Numbered from the stretch's first letter, positions 33,818 to 42,692 are shown. The stretch: 59,984 nucleotides of DNA from Firmicutes bacterium HGW-Firmicutes-7 (GCA_002841375.1 PGZO01000027.1:1-59984), one strand, 5' to 3'. Program-made: numbers and translations. The notes: generated from the letters alone by a model not told the origin.

Positions 33818-33867
33818 CCCCCATAATCATTTTATCGGGAATAGTTGAAATATTTATCTGTAACATG

Positions 33868-35001
33868 TTAAGTTGGACAATAGGCATATCTGTTAAGCTT
33901 GGAACTATTGCAACAAGGGCAAAGGAATGCTTTTTTACCAATCAGCTTTTCGATTAATTCGGGGGTGGACAAAACAGTTTTTTTGATTATCGGAGTATTC
34001 GTTAACGTCTTACAAAGTTTTATTTTTATTGTTTTGTTACGATTGCCAAGAATTCCGAAGTGGCGGATTTTCATAAACCCACTAGGTAATATATGCAAAA
34101 GAAATCTCCGGATAAATTCCTCCGCAGTAATGGTCATGACTTTCCATTCGTTTTTGTCTTTATAGTCACGCCATTTGAAAGATACATTGCCATCCTTGCA
34201 ATCAAGAATGCGGTTATTTGAGATTGCGACACGATGGGTGTACCGACCTAAATACTCAACAACAGTTGCTGCTGTTTTGAAGGGTGGTTTACAGTAGACA
34301 ACCCATTCCTGTTTGTAAATGGGTGTCAAAAAACTCTCGAATTCTTGAGGAAATTCAAGGTGATTTATTTGACCATGGAATTCCAAAGTACCGCCATAAA
34401 AGGCATTTTTTAATAAGGCTAGAAACTTTCCACGGAATTTTCGTGACACTACTTTGACAGGAAGAAAGAATTTCTTCCTCGAAGGAATCCACTGCATTAG
34501 AGTGTTTAGTCCCCCTCCAGGAACAATACAATGAATATGGGGGTGAAACAATAGATTTTGGCCCCATGTATGAAGAATTCCAGTAAATCCTGTTTGTGCA
34601 CCTAGATATTTTTTGTCTGAAGATAATTCAGCGAGAGTTTCAGCAACTGCTTTGAACAGGATATTGTAGCAAGTCTTTTGGTTTTGCAGTATGATAGGAT
34701 GAAGTGTATGAGGAATTGTCATTACCACATGAAAATATCCTACATTTAACAAGTTGAATTTTTGATGATCAATCCATTTTTCTTTCGATAGCGTTTGACA
34801 TTTGGGGCAGTGGCGGTTTCGGCAGGAATTATATGAAATTTGTTTGTTGCCACATTCGTCACAAACAGTAACATGACCACCTAAAGAGGAAGTGCGACAC
34901 TTTGCTAATGAATTCAATACTTTCCGTTATGTGTAGGATACAGAATGTTTCTGGTAATAATCATCAGTGTATTGAATGAGGATATCTTGGATTTCTGGCA
35001 T
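33868..35001 (-). pseudogene. IS91-family transposase with in-frame stop codon
   Basis: Read on the - strand, the gene starts at ATG 35001, directly after the TAG of the recombinase, and runs 24 codons to a TAA (codon 25) before resuming in the same frame. A CAA to TAA change would explain it. The rest (from about 34917) encodes a zinc finger (CDECGNKQISYNSCRNRHCPKCQ), a HUH-type motif HPHIHCIVPGGG, and a C-terminal zinc-binding tail CPCC. IS91 transposases rely on rolling-circle-like transposition with a conserved tyrosine near the C-terminus. The internal TTG at 34917 could restart translation, so a shorter protein may exist. Confidence 0.85.
34087..34131 (+). repeat. Left copy of a 45-base inverted repeat
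   Basis: This segment lies inside the transposase frame and is identical, on the other strand, to 35701-35745. Confidence 0.9.
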
Positions 35002-35700
35002 CTATTGCTCCTCCCAATTCATGTTTAAGGAATCAAGAGGACTTATCAAACTATCCTCAAAATTACTGAGATGTAGATAGCGAGAAGTAGTCTGGATGTG
35101 AGTGTGTCCAAGCAACTTTTTTATCTGATAAAGGTCGACGCCACTTTCAAGAAGATGTGTGGCAAAACAATGCCGAAGTGTATGTATTGAGGCGGACTTT
35201 TGCAATCCGGATTTGCTGAGGGCTTTTCTGAAAATATTAGAGGCGGCTCTAGTAGTCATTTTGTTTTTAGAACGATTAAGAAAAAGATATTGTTCGGGAT
35301 GCTTTGGTTTATAAGTAGACCAATACGTTCTGAGAATAGTTAAGTTTGTTTTAGATAAGAGAGAGGGTAAATCTGTCTCGCTTGCCTTTTCCCTGACGTA
35401 TCAGAATTCTCATAGAAGAAGAATGGATATCACTGGTTTTTAGATTAACAATTTCAGAGACACGAAGCCCACCGCCATAGACGGACATGAGCATTGTTTT
35501 ATCCCGGAGAGAATCTGCGGCGTCAAAAATCTGCTGGACTTCCTGCATGGTAAGTATGGTCGGATAAATATATTCATTTTTGAGTCGAGGGATGTCATAG
35601 TAATTGAGATGGCGATGAAGGATCGCACCATAGATAAAGCGAAGAGCACTGTTATAAACATTAACAGTTGAGGCAGAAAGCTTTTTAACATCCAATAAAA
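35002..35700 (-). pseudogene. Tyrosine recombinase, N-terminally truncated and frameshifted
   Basis: Two frames together make a typical integrase. The first (up to about 35360) has LSASTVNVYNSALRFIYG, then GGLRVSEIVNLK (catalytic Arg) and RQGKGKRDR (catalytic Lys). The second (35259-35002) has [32 protein letters not shown] (His, Arg, His and nucleophile Tyr). Between them the frame shifts at a CT-rich run (CCTCTCTCTTATC on this strand, about 35356-35368); the expected frame is restored if four bases (CTCT) are removed. The N-terminal core-binding domain is mostly missing: at 35700 the sequence switches to the inverted transposase copy. The gene is dead. Confidence 0.8.
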
Positions 35701-35745
35701 TTACTGCGGAGGAATTTATCCGGAGATTTCTTTTGCATATATTAA
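35701..35745 (+). repeat. Right copy of the 45-base inverted repeat
   Basis: Perfect 45-base inverted match to 34087-34131. On the + strand it encodes the IS91 stretch ITAEEFIRRFLLHIL, so it is a piece of the transposase sitting backwards at the recombinase break. Confidence 0.9.
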
Positions 35746-35863
35746 TTACTGAGGTTGAGTGGTTATTAAAATTATTTGAAGAATTTAAATTATAAAACAA
35801 AAACCTATTGCCACCTAAAAAGAGTAGTGATATAATATAAATACAACTATGCGCAAAACTCAA

Positions 35864-36259
35864 CTTTAACGAATAGATAGCGGTAGATTTGCCGGTATTA
35901 GGGCATTTCTTTATATACCACTTAAACCAAACCAGATTACTTCAAATTCATACATTCACAGTTGTTTGCTAAAACTTATGAAAATTGTTCTCTATTATAT
36001 AAATAATATTTATTATATAACTACAAAGATTATCTATCAACTGTTTCATAGAGTTGTTAATATACATTTAATCGATATATGTTAATTAATAAAGTCCACA
36101 TCATTACTATTACTATTTCTGTTCCCAGGATAAAAACACTACTTTCTAGTTAAAGTTTATTTTATTTCTATTTAAGAACTTGCTAATACCTATTTTAACA
36201 TAATAATATTAAAAGGCTTAAAAACCCTCTTAATATTAAATTGCTAAGGAGATGTCTAT
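35864..36259. other. Intergenic region upstream of the recombinase
   Basis: About 400 bases, very AT-rich. No ORF. A symmetrical stretch (AATATTAA and TTAATATT, 36206-36239) lies just before the AAGGAGATG site of the next gene and may be an operator or a hairpin. Confidence 0.4.
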
Positions 36260-37327
36260 ATGATTAATAACAAAAGCTATCATGAGCAGCAAAAGGCGAA
36301 AAACTCAATTCATTTGAGGGAGTTAATGTATTCATTGCCTTCTTTTACACTTGAATTTTTCAGAGGCATTGAACAAACCACTTCGTCTAAAACTCGAATT
36401 GCATATGCATACGATTTAAGGGTCTTTTTTGATTTTTTGGAACAATACCACAAAGAAATAAAAAAAACGGCGATTTCAGACCTTAAAATTGATTGTCTTG
36501 ACCTAATACTTCCAGATGATATTGAAATGTACCTTGAATACTTAAACTATTACATAAAAGAGAATGATAAACATACGCAAATTGAACATATTAATACAGA
36601 ACGTGGAAAAGCAAGAAAATTAGCTTCTCTTAGAACTTTTTATAATTATTTTTTTAAGAAGCAAAAAATCAAAACAAATCCAGCTCTACTTGTTGAACTA
36701 CCTAAAATACATGATAAACATATCGTTAGATTAGAAATTGATGAAATTGCAAAGCTACTGGATGAGGTTGAATCTGGTGAAAAGTTATCTGCTACACAAA
36801 AAAGATTTCATGTTTATACTAAAGAGCGAGATTTAGCACTTTTGACATTATTATTAGGTACAGGAATTCGAGTAAGTGAATGTGTGGGTTTAAACATTAC
36901 TGATATTGATTTTGCTATCAATGGCATAAAAATTGTTAGAAAAGGTGGCAATGAAGTCATTGTATACTTTGGCCAAGAAGTTAAAGATGCACTACTAATT
37001 TACTTAGAAAACAGAAAAAAGATGGTTACTAAGCCAATGGATGAAGATGCTCTTTTTCTATCAATTCAAAATAAAAGATTATCAGTTAGGTCGGTTCAAA
37101 ATCTCGTCAAAAAATATGCTCAATTAATTACTCGGCTAAAGAATATTTCTCCCCATAAATTAAGAAGTACTTATGGAACAAATCTATATCGTGAAACTGG
37201 AGACATTTATTTAGTTGCGGATGTTCTAGGTCACAAAGATGTAAACACAACCAAAAAGCATTATGCACAAATTGAAGACGAACGTCGCCGTATGGCTGCT
37301 AAGGCAGTTAAATTAAGACAAGATTAA
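36260..37327 (+). CDS. Tyrosine recombinase (XerC/XerD-like)
   Basis: 355 residues. An N-terminal core-binding domain (about 25-160, SKTRIAYAYDLRVFFDFLEQ) is followed by the catalytic domain with all residues present: GIRVSECVGL (Arg), RKGGNEV (Lys), SPHKLRSTYGT (His-x-x-Arg), VLGHKDV (His) and HYAQI (nucleophile Tyr). It may resolve chromosome dimers or help a nearby element. Start ATG 36260 follows AAGGAGATG with seven bases. The IS91-type recombinase next door is a different, broken protein, so the two should not be confused. Confidence 0.9.
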   Translation: MINNKSYHEQQKAKNSIHLRELMYSLPSFTLEFFRGIEQTTSSKTRIAYAYDLRVFFDFLEQYHKEIKKTAISDLKIDCLDLILPDDIEMYLEYLNYYIKENDKHTQIEHINTERGKARKLASLRTFYNYFFKKQKIKTNPALLVELPKIHDKHIVRLEIDEIAKLLDEVESGEKLSATQKRFHVYTKERDLALLTLLLGTGIRVSECVGLNITDIDFAINGIKIVRKGGNEVIVYFGQEVKDALLIYLENRKKMVTKPMDEDALFLSIQNKRLSVRSVQNLVKKYAQLITRLKNISPHKLRSTYGTNLYRETGDIYLVADVLGHKDVNTTKKHYAQIEDERRRMAAKAVKLRQD

Positions 37328-37432
37328 TGATAAAATTTGAATGGTTCTGTTTAGTACCTTAATTATTACTTAAATAAATTAATATGCTGTCGCATGCAAA
37401 TGAACCCCATCAGAATATTATAAGAATCAATA

Positions 37433-37750
37433 TTATCCATTCTGCAACCTTTCAATCATGAAGATAACCGGTCTAAAAGGATCTGCACAAATAGCTAGTG
37501 TTGATTCTGTATTAATCATAAAATCAAACTCTCCTCCAGTAGCCATCGTGATAATATAAGTACGAATGTCTGCCCATGCCGAAGCGCACATATTTTCTGG
37601 AATATTATATGGATTTTTTACAATAAATTCTTGGTTTTCTTTTAAAAACTTGCATTTCTCTATACTATTAGGATTTTTAACAAATGAATTTACTAGGTCT
37701 TTATATAGTTCTTTCTTGATGACTGTTATTCTACAGGGATGAAACTTCAT
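37433..37750 (-). CDS. TIGR04076 family protein
   Basis: 105 residues. Hallmarks: an opening KFHPCRITVIKKELYKDLVN, the KFLKENQEFIV core, ENMCASAWADIRTYIITMA and the end CADPFRPVIFMIERL. The family is small, widespread in anaerobes and not characterised. It is last in a three-gene operon with a HxlR regulator and a tautomerase, with about 20 bases before it. Its cysteines may bind a metal or cofactor, an inference only. Confidence 0.8.
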   Translation of the reverse strand: MKFHPCRITVIKKELYKDLVNSFVKNPNSIEKCKFLKENQEFIVKNPYNIPENMCASAWADIRTYIITMATGGEFDFMINTESTLAICADPFRPVIFMIERLQNG

Positions 37751-37772
37751 AATCCATAACCTCCTCCGTTAT

Positions 37773-38123
37773 TTATTTTGAATCATCCTTCGAATAGTCA
37801 AACACTTCTTTTGCCCAACGCATTGACCACTCTCCAAATGGAAGCAGTAACTTAATGAGATCATTCCCCCGTTCAGTCAATTGATAACCATCAAGAGTAC
37901 GCTCTATAACATCTACTTCTCTTAAGTCTTTTATTCTATTGTTTAGTATTGAAGGAGCAATCGATTCACACCGCTCCTGAAGCTCTCTAAATGTATATGG
38001 TCCATCTTGCAATTGCCAGATAATCCCCATTGCCCATGTTCTACCTAGTAAATCATAAAGTGCCATAATCGGAACTCCTGTTTTAGATCCTCTAACAGGC
38101 TTCCCAGGAATTGGTATCGCCAT
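37773..38123 (-). CDS. HxlR-family transcriptional regulator
   Basis: 116 residues. The winged helix includes GRTWAMGIIWQLQDGPYTFRELQ (helices), CESIAPSILNNRIKDLREVDVI and the wing RTLDGYQLTERG, the full HxlR pattern. HxlR proteins often respond to reactive electrophiles or quinones via a cysteine; here only one Cys is placed suitably (Cys near 69). Start ATG 38123 is seven bases after AGGAGG. The promoter region carries two copies of a palindromic operator, suggesting autoregulation. Confidence 0.88.
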   Translation of the reverse strand: MAIPIPGKPVRGSKTGVPIMALYDLLGRTWAMGIIWQLQDGPYTFRELQERCESIAPSILNNRIKDLREVDVIERTLDGYQLTERGNDLIKLLLPFGEWSMRWAKEVFDYSKDDSK

Positions 38124-38190
38124 AATAACCTCCTAAATTAGATAAATGAAACGTCCTTCCATCGTTAGCTTTTAGAAGGACGTTCAAATC

Positions 38191-38385
38191 TTACTTACCA
38201 TCCATTTTTTCAGCTAGCGTTTGTCCTCCAACACCTATGCTTTCAAGCTCAAACTCTTCTACAAAAACCATAAACGAGCTTGCCGGAATTGATGTTACTT
38301 CAACAGCAGCATTAGTAAGTTTCTCAACTAACTCCTTTTTCTTTTCAGTCTGTGTTTTTCCGATTTTAATGGTTATTACAGGCAT
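38191..38385 (-). CDS. 4-oxalocrotonate tautomerase family enzyme
   Basis: 64 residues, MPVITIKIGKTQTEKKKELV, where the catalytic Pro-1 becomes the N-terminus after removal of Met; then FMVFVEEFELESIGVGGQTLAE. Enzymes of this size form hexamers or trimers and tautomerise keto-enol compounds. Start ATG 38385 is preceded by GGGAGGAGGTGA; the earlier ATG (38403) lies within this site. First gene of the operon controlled by HxlR. Confidence 0.88.
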   Translation of the reverse strand: MPVITIKIGKTQTEKKKELVEKLTNAAVEVTSIPASSFMVFVEEFELESIGVGGQTLAEKMDGK

Positions 38386-38416
38386 ATCGTCACCTCCTCC
38401 CAATCACAATACATCA

Positions 38417-38475
38417 AAGCTATCGTTTCAGTAGCTTGGTATTTATATTGTAGCATGCTATCATTTTAATAGCAA
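38417..38475 (-). promoter_or_regulatory. HxlR operon promoter with two matching operator sites
   Basis: On the - strand TTGCTA (38475-38470) and TACAAT (38452-38447) are 17 bases apart. Two copies of one palindromic pattern, GCTAyTrAAAyGATAGC, lie at 38417-38437 (downstream of the predicted start) and 38455-38475 (over the -35 and spacer). The copies keep the pattern with small changes and their centres are 38 bases apart. This matches regulator binding to both, with negative or inducible autoregulation by HxlR inferred. Confidence 0.65.
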
Positions 38476-38537
38476 GCGGTTTTTTGTTTATTAGTAGGAA
38501 TAGGTTTGCCATGTGTTAAATCAATAAAGGTCTCTCT

Positions 38538-38651
38538 CTAGACTCTTAGCCATTTGATAAATGGCGTAGCCGTCATCAGTATTTGATTCTGTTTAGATGC
38601 ATCAAGGTATACGGGTTCATTAGGATGTTTTTCATGATATGCTATTGTATC
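38538..38651 (-). pseudogene. Unidentified gene remnant
   Basis: A start-less reading frame (EKHPNEPVYLDASKQNQILM then PFIKWLRV) with a protein-like composition ending in TAG. A second open scrap nearer the SDR gene (KKWRKDYVEQIKEFKLR, about 38716-38770) and another ribosome-binding site AGGAGGTG with no gene behind it suggest that a lost operon once lay here. No identity can be given. Confidence 0.3.
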
Positions 38652-38793
38652 TTTACTCTCTACCCTCTCACCTCATTTATTTTGGATTCCCTGTGTTATG
38701 CACCTCCTGTTGCTTCTTTCATATTTACTTACCTTAATTTAAACTCTTTGATCTGTTCGACATAATCTTTCCTCCACTTCTTTGATTAAAATA

Positions 38794-39726
38794 TTAATTA
38801 AACTTTACGTTTGTCAGCTTTTCAGACTCTTCCCATAGCTTTAAAGCAGCCTCAACATCCTTTGCCTGCGGTGCAATTTTAGCTATTTTAGGATACCCTC
38901 TCATCTCATTCATTCTGGAAGGTCCATAATATATACCTCCTACGGCTTCTTTTGCTGTCGCGGCATAAAGTGATGGCCATGCGCCATGAGCTGCTGGTTG
39001 AAACATAATCGGTCCTAATAAACGCCGAGCGATTCCCGCAGGACTATTCTTCCCGGCTCCATTCGGGATCAATTCTGTCCTTGAAATCCCCGGATGTGCG
39101 CCCATACTGCTAATTCCCCATCCTGCTGCATCACTTCTCCGTTGTAGTTCTAATGCAAACATAAGGCATGCAAGCTTTGACTGAGAATAAGTAACCATTG
39201 GTTTGTAATTATGTACTGATTGAAGATCATCGAAATTTATTGCTCCAGAAAGATGCGCTACACTACTCAATGTGACCACCCTAGGCTTATTTCCTTTCTG
39301 TAGAAGATGAAGCAAATGTGCTGTTAATGCAAAATGTCCAAAATAATTAGTACCCATTTGCAGTTCAAACCCATCTTTTGTAACCAAACGTTGAGGCGGA
39401 GTCATTACTGCTGCATTGTTAACAAGAATATCCAAACTTCTGCGTTGTGCTTTCATCCGTTCGCCAAATGCTTTTATAGATGAAAGATCCGCCAGGTCAA
39501 GTTTTTCAAAATGTATATTCCCAGCGAGATTCATTTCTTTAATCTTACTGATCGCTTCTTTTCCTTTTTCTATGTTTCGACCCGCCATGATAACTTCAGC
39601 TCCTGCGCGGGTCATCTCCAATGCTATTTCATAGCCAATTCCACCAGTCCCTGTAATAACGATCGAGCGCCCTTTTTGTGATGTAATATCTGTTGCGGTC
39701 CAATTACGTTTCATATTTTCTGTCAT
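38794..39726 (-). CDS. Short-chain dehydrogenase/reductase
   Basis: 310 residues. Rossmann motif TGTGGIGYEIA (TGxxxGIG), NNAAV, TLSSVAHLSG (catalytic Ser) and YSQSK (catalytic Tyr and Lys). The C-terminal region AWPSLYAATAKEAVGG resembles the retinol-dehydrogenase-like or large SDR group that reduces lipophilic carbonyls. The ORF is open from 39819, but TTGGAGAA before the ATG at 39726 fixes the start. The divergent TetR regulator very likely controls it. Confidence 0.88.
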   Translation of the reverse strand: MTENMKRNWTATDITSQKGRSIVITGTGGIGYEIALEMTRAGAEVIMAGRNIEKGKEAISKIKEMNLAGNIHFEKLDLADLSSIKAFGERMKAQRRSLDILVNNAAVMTPPQRLVTKDGFELQMGTNYFGHFALTAHLLHLLQKGNKPRVVTLSSVAHLSGAINFDDLQSVHNYKPMVTYSQSKLACLMFALELQRRSDAAGWGISSMGAHPGISRTELIPNGAGKNSPAGIARRLLGPIMFQPAAHGAWPSLYAATAKEAVGGIYYGPSRMNEMRGYPKIAKIAPQAKDVEAALKLWEESEKLTNVKFN

Positions 39727-39795
39727 AATCAATTCTCCAATCGCTTTCTTTCGCTTATGTTCAATTTTACACACTTGCGTAATTTTGTAATTTGG

Positions 39796-39824
39796 ATTAT
39801 AATACACCTTAAGTGACAAGTCAA
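39796..39824 (-). promoter_or_regulatory. Promoter of the SDR gene
   Basis: TTGACT (39824-39819) and TATAAT (39801-39796) on the - strand with a 17-base spacer: a near-consensus promoter in the divergent region between the SDR and TetR genes, a natural place for TetR control. Confidence 0.75.
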
Positions 39825-39877
39825 TATGGTTAACATAAGTTATACATTATTTCAAATATGTGAAAGTAGGTACTGCA

Positions 39878-40432
39878 ATGATAAACACTAATAAAAATCC
39901 AGCATCCATTCGTTCGAAGATGTATTTAACTGTAGCGTTGTTGGAACTTATGGATGAGAAAAGTTATGAAAGCATAACAATCAAAGAACTTACAGATAGG
40001 GCGAAGCTTTCCAGACGCACGTTTTATACAAATTTCGAAACAAAAGAAGACATTTTAAACCATCATTTTGATATACTGGTAAGTGAATATATTGAAATAC
40101 TACAGGCTTATGAGTGTTTGACACCCACGGATATAGCTAAAGAATATTTCACCTATTGGTTCAGCCATAGAAATCTCCTTCGCCTTTTAAAAAAGAACAG
40201 TCTTCCGATTCTTATCAGGGTCTTTGTAGAGTTTTTGAGGAATATGGACTCACTTCCTATCATTAAAAATCGACGTTTTACAGACAGTGAATTGCAATAT
40301 TACGACGCGGTCTTTGTGGCTGGTGGATTATGGAATATGCTGAATGTTTGGGTAGAAAATGACTTTGAGAAGAATTGCGAAGAAATGACTGATATCTTCA
40401 CGAAAATATTTCCTATTCATAATTCCTTTTAA
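39878..40432 (+). CDS. TetR/AcrR-family regulator
   Basis: 184 residues. The N-terminal helix-turn-helix is clear: SKMYLTVALLELMDEKSYESI then IKELTDRAKLSRRTFYTNF, and the start of the dimerisation domain follows. The C-terminal part with the YYDAVFVAGGLWNML stretch fits the TetR_C_8 type. Transcribed away from the SDR gene, with a shared 150-base promoter region. Start: ATG 39878, after AGTAGGT; the GTG at 39860 is a possible alternative. It most likely represses the SDR gene. Confidence 0.85.
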   Translation: MINTNKNPASIRSKMYLTVALLELMDEKSYESITIKELTDRAKLSRRTFYTNFETKEDILNHHFDILVSEYIEILQAYECLTPTDIAKEYFTYWFSHRNLLRLLKKNSLPILIRVFVEFLRNMDSLPIIKNRRFTDSELQYYDAVFVAGGLWNMLNVWVENDFEKNCEEMTDIFTKIFPIHNSF

Positions 40433-40452
40433 ATTTCCAATATTTTGTTATC

Positions 40453-40694
40453 TTATCGACTCATAAATTTATTTACTATGGCTCCCAATCCCTTAGATGC
40501 TTTGATAGCATCCAGCCAAAGCATCGGAATAGGTCCTCTTTTGATTGGTTTTGCACCGATGCAAGATATCGATTAGCAATGCCGTTTCCGTAGAAATCTG
40601 CTGTATCAAAATGATTTACGCCAAGCTCATAAGCTTTTCTTAAGACAGCTTTTGCATCGGCTGCTTCTTTTACTTTGGGGAGCTGATGACCGCT
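40453..40694 (-). pseudogene. Aldo/keto reductase remnant
   Basis: One frame (about 40565-40694) reads KAVLRKAYELGVNHFDTADF then YGNGIAN, the aldo/keto reductase motif with catalytic Asp and Tyr. After that the frame loses sense, and a second frame to 40453 reads CIGAKPIKRGPIPMLWLDAI and KASKGLGAIVNKFMSR, which may be the C-terminus of another gene fused by deletion. No start codon. Clearly degraded. Confidence 0.65.
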
Positions 40695-40737
40695 TATAAC
40701 TTATAAAAGTAGTTTCTTAAAAGCATCATTTTGAACT

Positions 40738-40770
40738 AAAAAGGATACGAAAATATTTGCTCTCGTATCC
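40738..40770 (-). terminator. Terminator downstream of the ABC-F gene
   Basis: GGATACGA (40743-40750) and TCGTATCC (40763-40770) pair exactly around 12 bases, and on the - strand a T-run follows. It lies about 300 bases after the ABC-F stop. Confidence 0.75.
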
Positions 40771-41071
40771 TATAATGATAATTGTCAGTTGAACTAGCAT
40801 TTTATTAAATGTTAGAAGTAACGATGTACTACACTCAAAAATGAATTCTATTCGATACACTGATAAATTCAGTATATTTGTTTCCTCATTCGTCATTTCT
40901 AATTTCGCAGATACTCAGCAGCCCAGTGTTTACAAGCGTTTCAACAGACAACATGTCTCCACATGGGTTGAGAGGACAGGATTGATGTCATTGGAACCAC
41001 GTTCGAGGGAACATATCCACCGGCATTTTTGGATCTATAGGTAGATAAAAATATATCTTTTTCTTACGCAT

Positions 41072-42550
41072 TTATAATTTAATTGTTTTTGTTAAAACAT
41101 TTTCACAAAATGCTTTGTCATGCTCAACAAATAGTATTGTTAGTTCATGTTCATTTAATAATTTTTCAATTTGTATACGGGAAATAATATCAATAAAATT
41201 CAATGGTTCATCCCAAATATACAAATGTGCCCGTTCACACAAACTTTTGGCAATCAATACCTTTTTCTTCTGTCCTCCACTAAAATCTTCGATATTCTTT
41301 TCAAACTGTTCTTTTGAAAAATCAAGTTTTCTAAGTATCGATTTAAACAAACTCTCGTCAATACAGTATTTATCTGCATACTCAGATAAATTACCATATA
41401 GATTAGAAGTATCTTGTGAAACATACGAAATGATTAACTCATTATTCTTTCTTATAATTCCACTATGGGGGATGTTTTCTCCATTAATTAATTTCAATAT
41501 ACTTGATTTTCCACTACCATTCTTTCCATGAATAGCAACTTTATCACCTTGCTCTATAGTGAAGCTTACTCCTTCACAGACAATTCTATTATCATATTCA
41601 ATTGTAATATCTATAAGTTCTACAAGCTTTTCATCACGGAAAGTAAGCGGTACTATTTTTAAACTTTCTTTAGATTCAATATTTTTGAGAAGCATTGATT
41701 TTTGCTCAATCATGTTTTGTTGTCTTGCTTCAATATTTTTGGCACGCTTCATCATTTTTGCAGCTTTATGTCCCACATATCCTTTATCTAATTTGCTTCC
41801 GGAATTAGTGCTTCCATACTTGCTACTTTCAACACTATCTGACCATGTAGATGTACGTTTAACAGAGCTGGAAAGTCTGTTAATATCCTTTTTCAATTTT
41901 TCGTTTTCTGCCAACTCAAAGCCATCTTGTAATTCTTTGTTTCTCCACCAAGAAGAGAAATTACCTTTTTGTATTTCAATATTAGTTTTATTAATAGACA
42001 GGATATGATCAACACAATTATCCAGTAATGACCTATCATGAGAAATCAGAATAAATCCTTTCTTTTTTTTCAAGTAACTACTCAGCTTTTGCCTAGCTTC
42101 AGCATCCAAATGATTGGTAGGCTCGTCAATAAGCAAGAAAGAATTCTCCTTTAAAAACATAGCGGCCAACAATGCTTTGGTCTGCTCTCCTTTTGATAGA
42201 GTATAAAAATGTCTATATAAAGTGTCGTAGTCCATATCTAACAAAGATAATTCTTTTTCTATTTCCCATTCCATTGTATTAGGACTAATTTCCTTTATGA
42301 TTTCTATGGTGAAATTGCTTTGTTCCTGTACCTCATAAGGAAAATATTCAAAAGTCACATCAGCTGAGATGCTTCCACTATATTCATATTTCCCATCTAA
42401 AAGTTTAAGAAAAGTGGTCTTTCCTTTTCCGTTCCTTCCAGTAAATCCTAATTTCCAATCGGTATCAATTCGAAAGCTTACACTTTCAAAAATATTATCA
42501 TAACTGCCTTCATAAGCAAAAGTTAGATTTGTAACATTAATTAAAGACAT
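41072..42550 (-). CDS. Lsa-family ABC-F ribosomal protection protein
   Basis: 492 residues, the length typical of Lsa/CplR proteins, which bind the ribosomal E site and remove lincosamides, pleuromutilins and streptogramin A. Two ATPase domains in one chain: Walker A GRNGKGKTTFL and GKNGSGKSS, signatures LSKGEQTKA and FSGGQKKK, Walker B with IDEPTNHLDA and WDEPLNF. The interdomain linker of the ABC-F class (about 210-280) contains KYGSTNSGSKLDKG and a basic helix KAAKMMKRAKNIEARQ. No membrane domain. Start ATG 42550 follows AAGGAGG. It is controlled by the upstream attenuator with a six-codon leader ORF. Confidence 0.88.
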   Translation of the reverse strand: MSLINVTNLTFAYEGSYDNIFESVSFRIDTDWKLGFTGRNGKGKTTFLKLLDGKYEYSGSISADVTFEYFPYEVQEQSNFTIEIIKEISPNTMEWEIEKELSLLDMDYDTLYRHFYTLSKGEQTKALLAAMFLKENSFLLIDEPTNHLDAEARQKLSSYLKKKKGFILISHDRSLLDNCVDHILSINKTNIEIQKGNFSSWWRNKELQDGFELAENEKLKKDINRLSSSVKRTSTWSDSVESSKYGSTNSGSKLDKGYVGHKAAKMMKRAKNIEARQQNMIEQKSMLLKNIESKESLKIVPLTFRDEKLVELIDITIEYDNRIVCEGVSFTIEQGDKVAIHGKNGSGKSSILKLINGENIPHSGIIRKNNELIISYVSQDTSNLYGNLSEYADKYCIDESLFKSILRKLDFSKEQFEKNIEDFSGGQKKKVLIAKSLCERAHLYIWDEPLNFIDIISRIQIEKLLNEHELTILFVEHDKAFCENVLTKTIKL

Positions 42551-42580
42551 ATGTTTGTCCTCCTTATTGGAATTATTTCC

Positions 42581-42621
42581 AAAAAAATAAGAGCGGCAAG
42601 AATTAATTATTCTTACAGCTC
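42581..42621 (-). terminator. Attenuator (intrinsic terminator) of the ABC-F gene
   Basis: On the - strand GAGCTGTAAGAAT and ATTCTTGCCGCTC form a stem of twelve pairs out of thirteen around a short loop, then TTATTTTTTT. It lies 31 bases ahead of the ABC-F start and about 190 bases after the predicted transcription start. Confidence 0.82.
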
Positions 42622-42692
42622 ATAGATATACGTAGTTATGCTTATTCTAGATTAACATAACCCAAGTGAATATATTAAGAGAAAAATAATAA

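Larger units (their letters stand above)
33490..33867. other. Intergenic region holding two hairpin elements
   Basis: 378 bases between the defence island and the IS91-like remnant. They include a 94-base MITE-like hairpin (33568-33661) and a stem near the 3' end of the transposase (33775-33817). No protein gene seen. Confidence 0.6.
33775..35745 (-). mobile_element. Decayed IS91-type element with tyrosine recombinase
   Basis: A tyrosine recombinase gene followed at once by an IS91-type transposase gene on the same strand, the organisation common in Firmicutes members of this family. Both genes are broken (nonsense codon in the transposase, frameshift and missing N-terminus in the recombinase), and a 45-base inverted duplicate of the transposase sits at the recombinase side. 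The exact ends are not determined; 33775 and 35745 are estimates. Confidence 0.7.
40433..41071. other. Intergenic region with reductase remnant and terminator
   Basis: About 640 bases between the TetR gene and the ABC-F gene. On the - strand they hold an aldo/keto reductase scrap and the ABC-F terminator. The + strand ORF at 40841-41044 lacks a ribosome-binding site and looks like noise. Confidence 0.5.

Noticed and set aside
33899-34165. Antisense ORF over the IS91 transposase
   Set aside because: It is the reverse frame of the transposase and shares its sequence with the inverted copy at 35701; no start signal.
40841-41044. ORF of 67 codons on the + strand
   Set aside because: No ribosome-binding site, unusual composition for this genome, and no family resemblance. 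It lies in a degenerate region.
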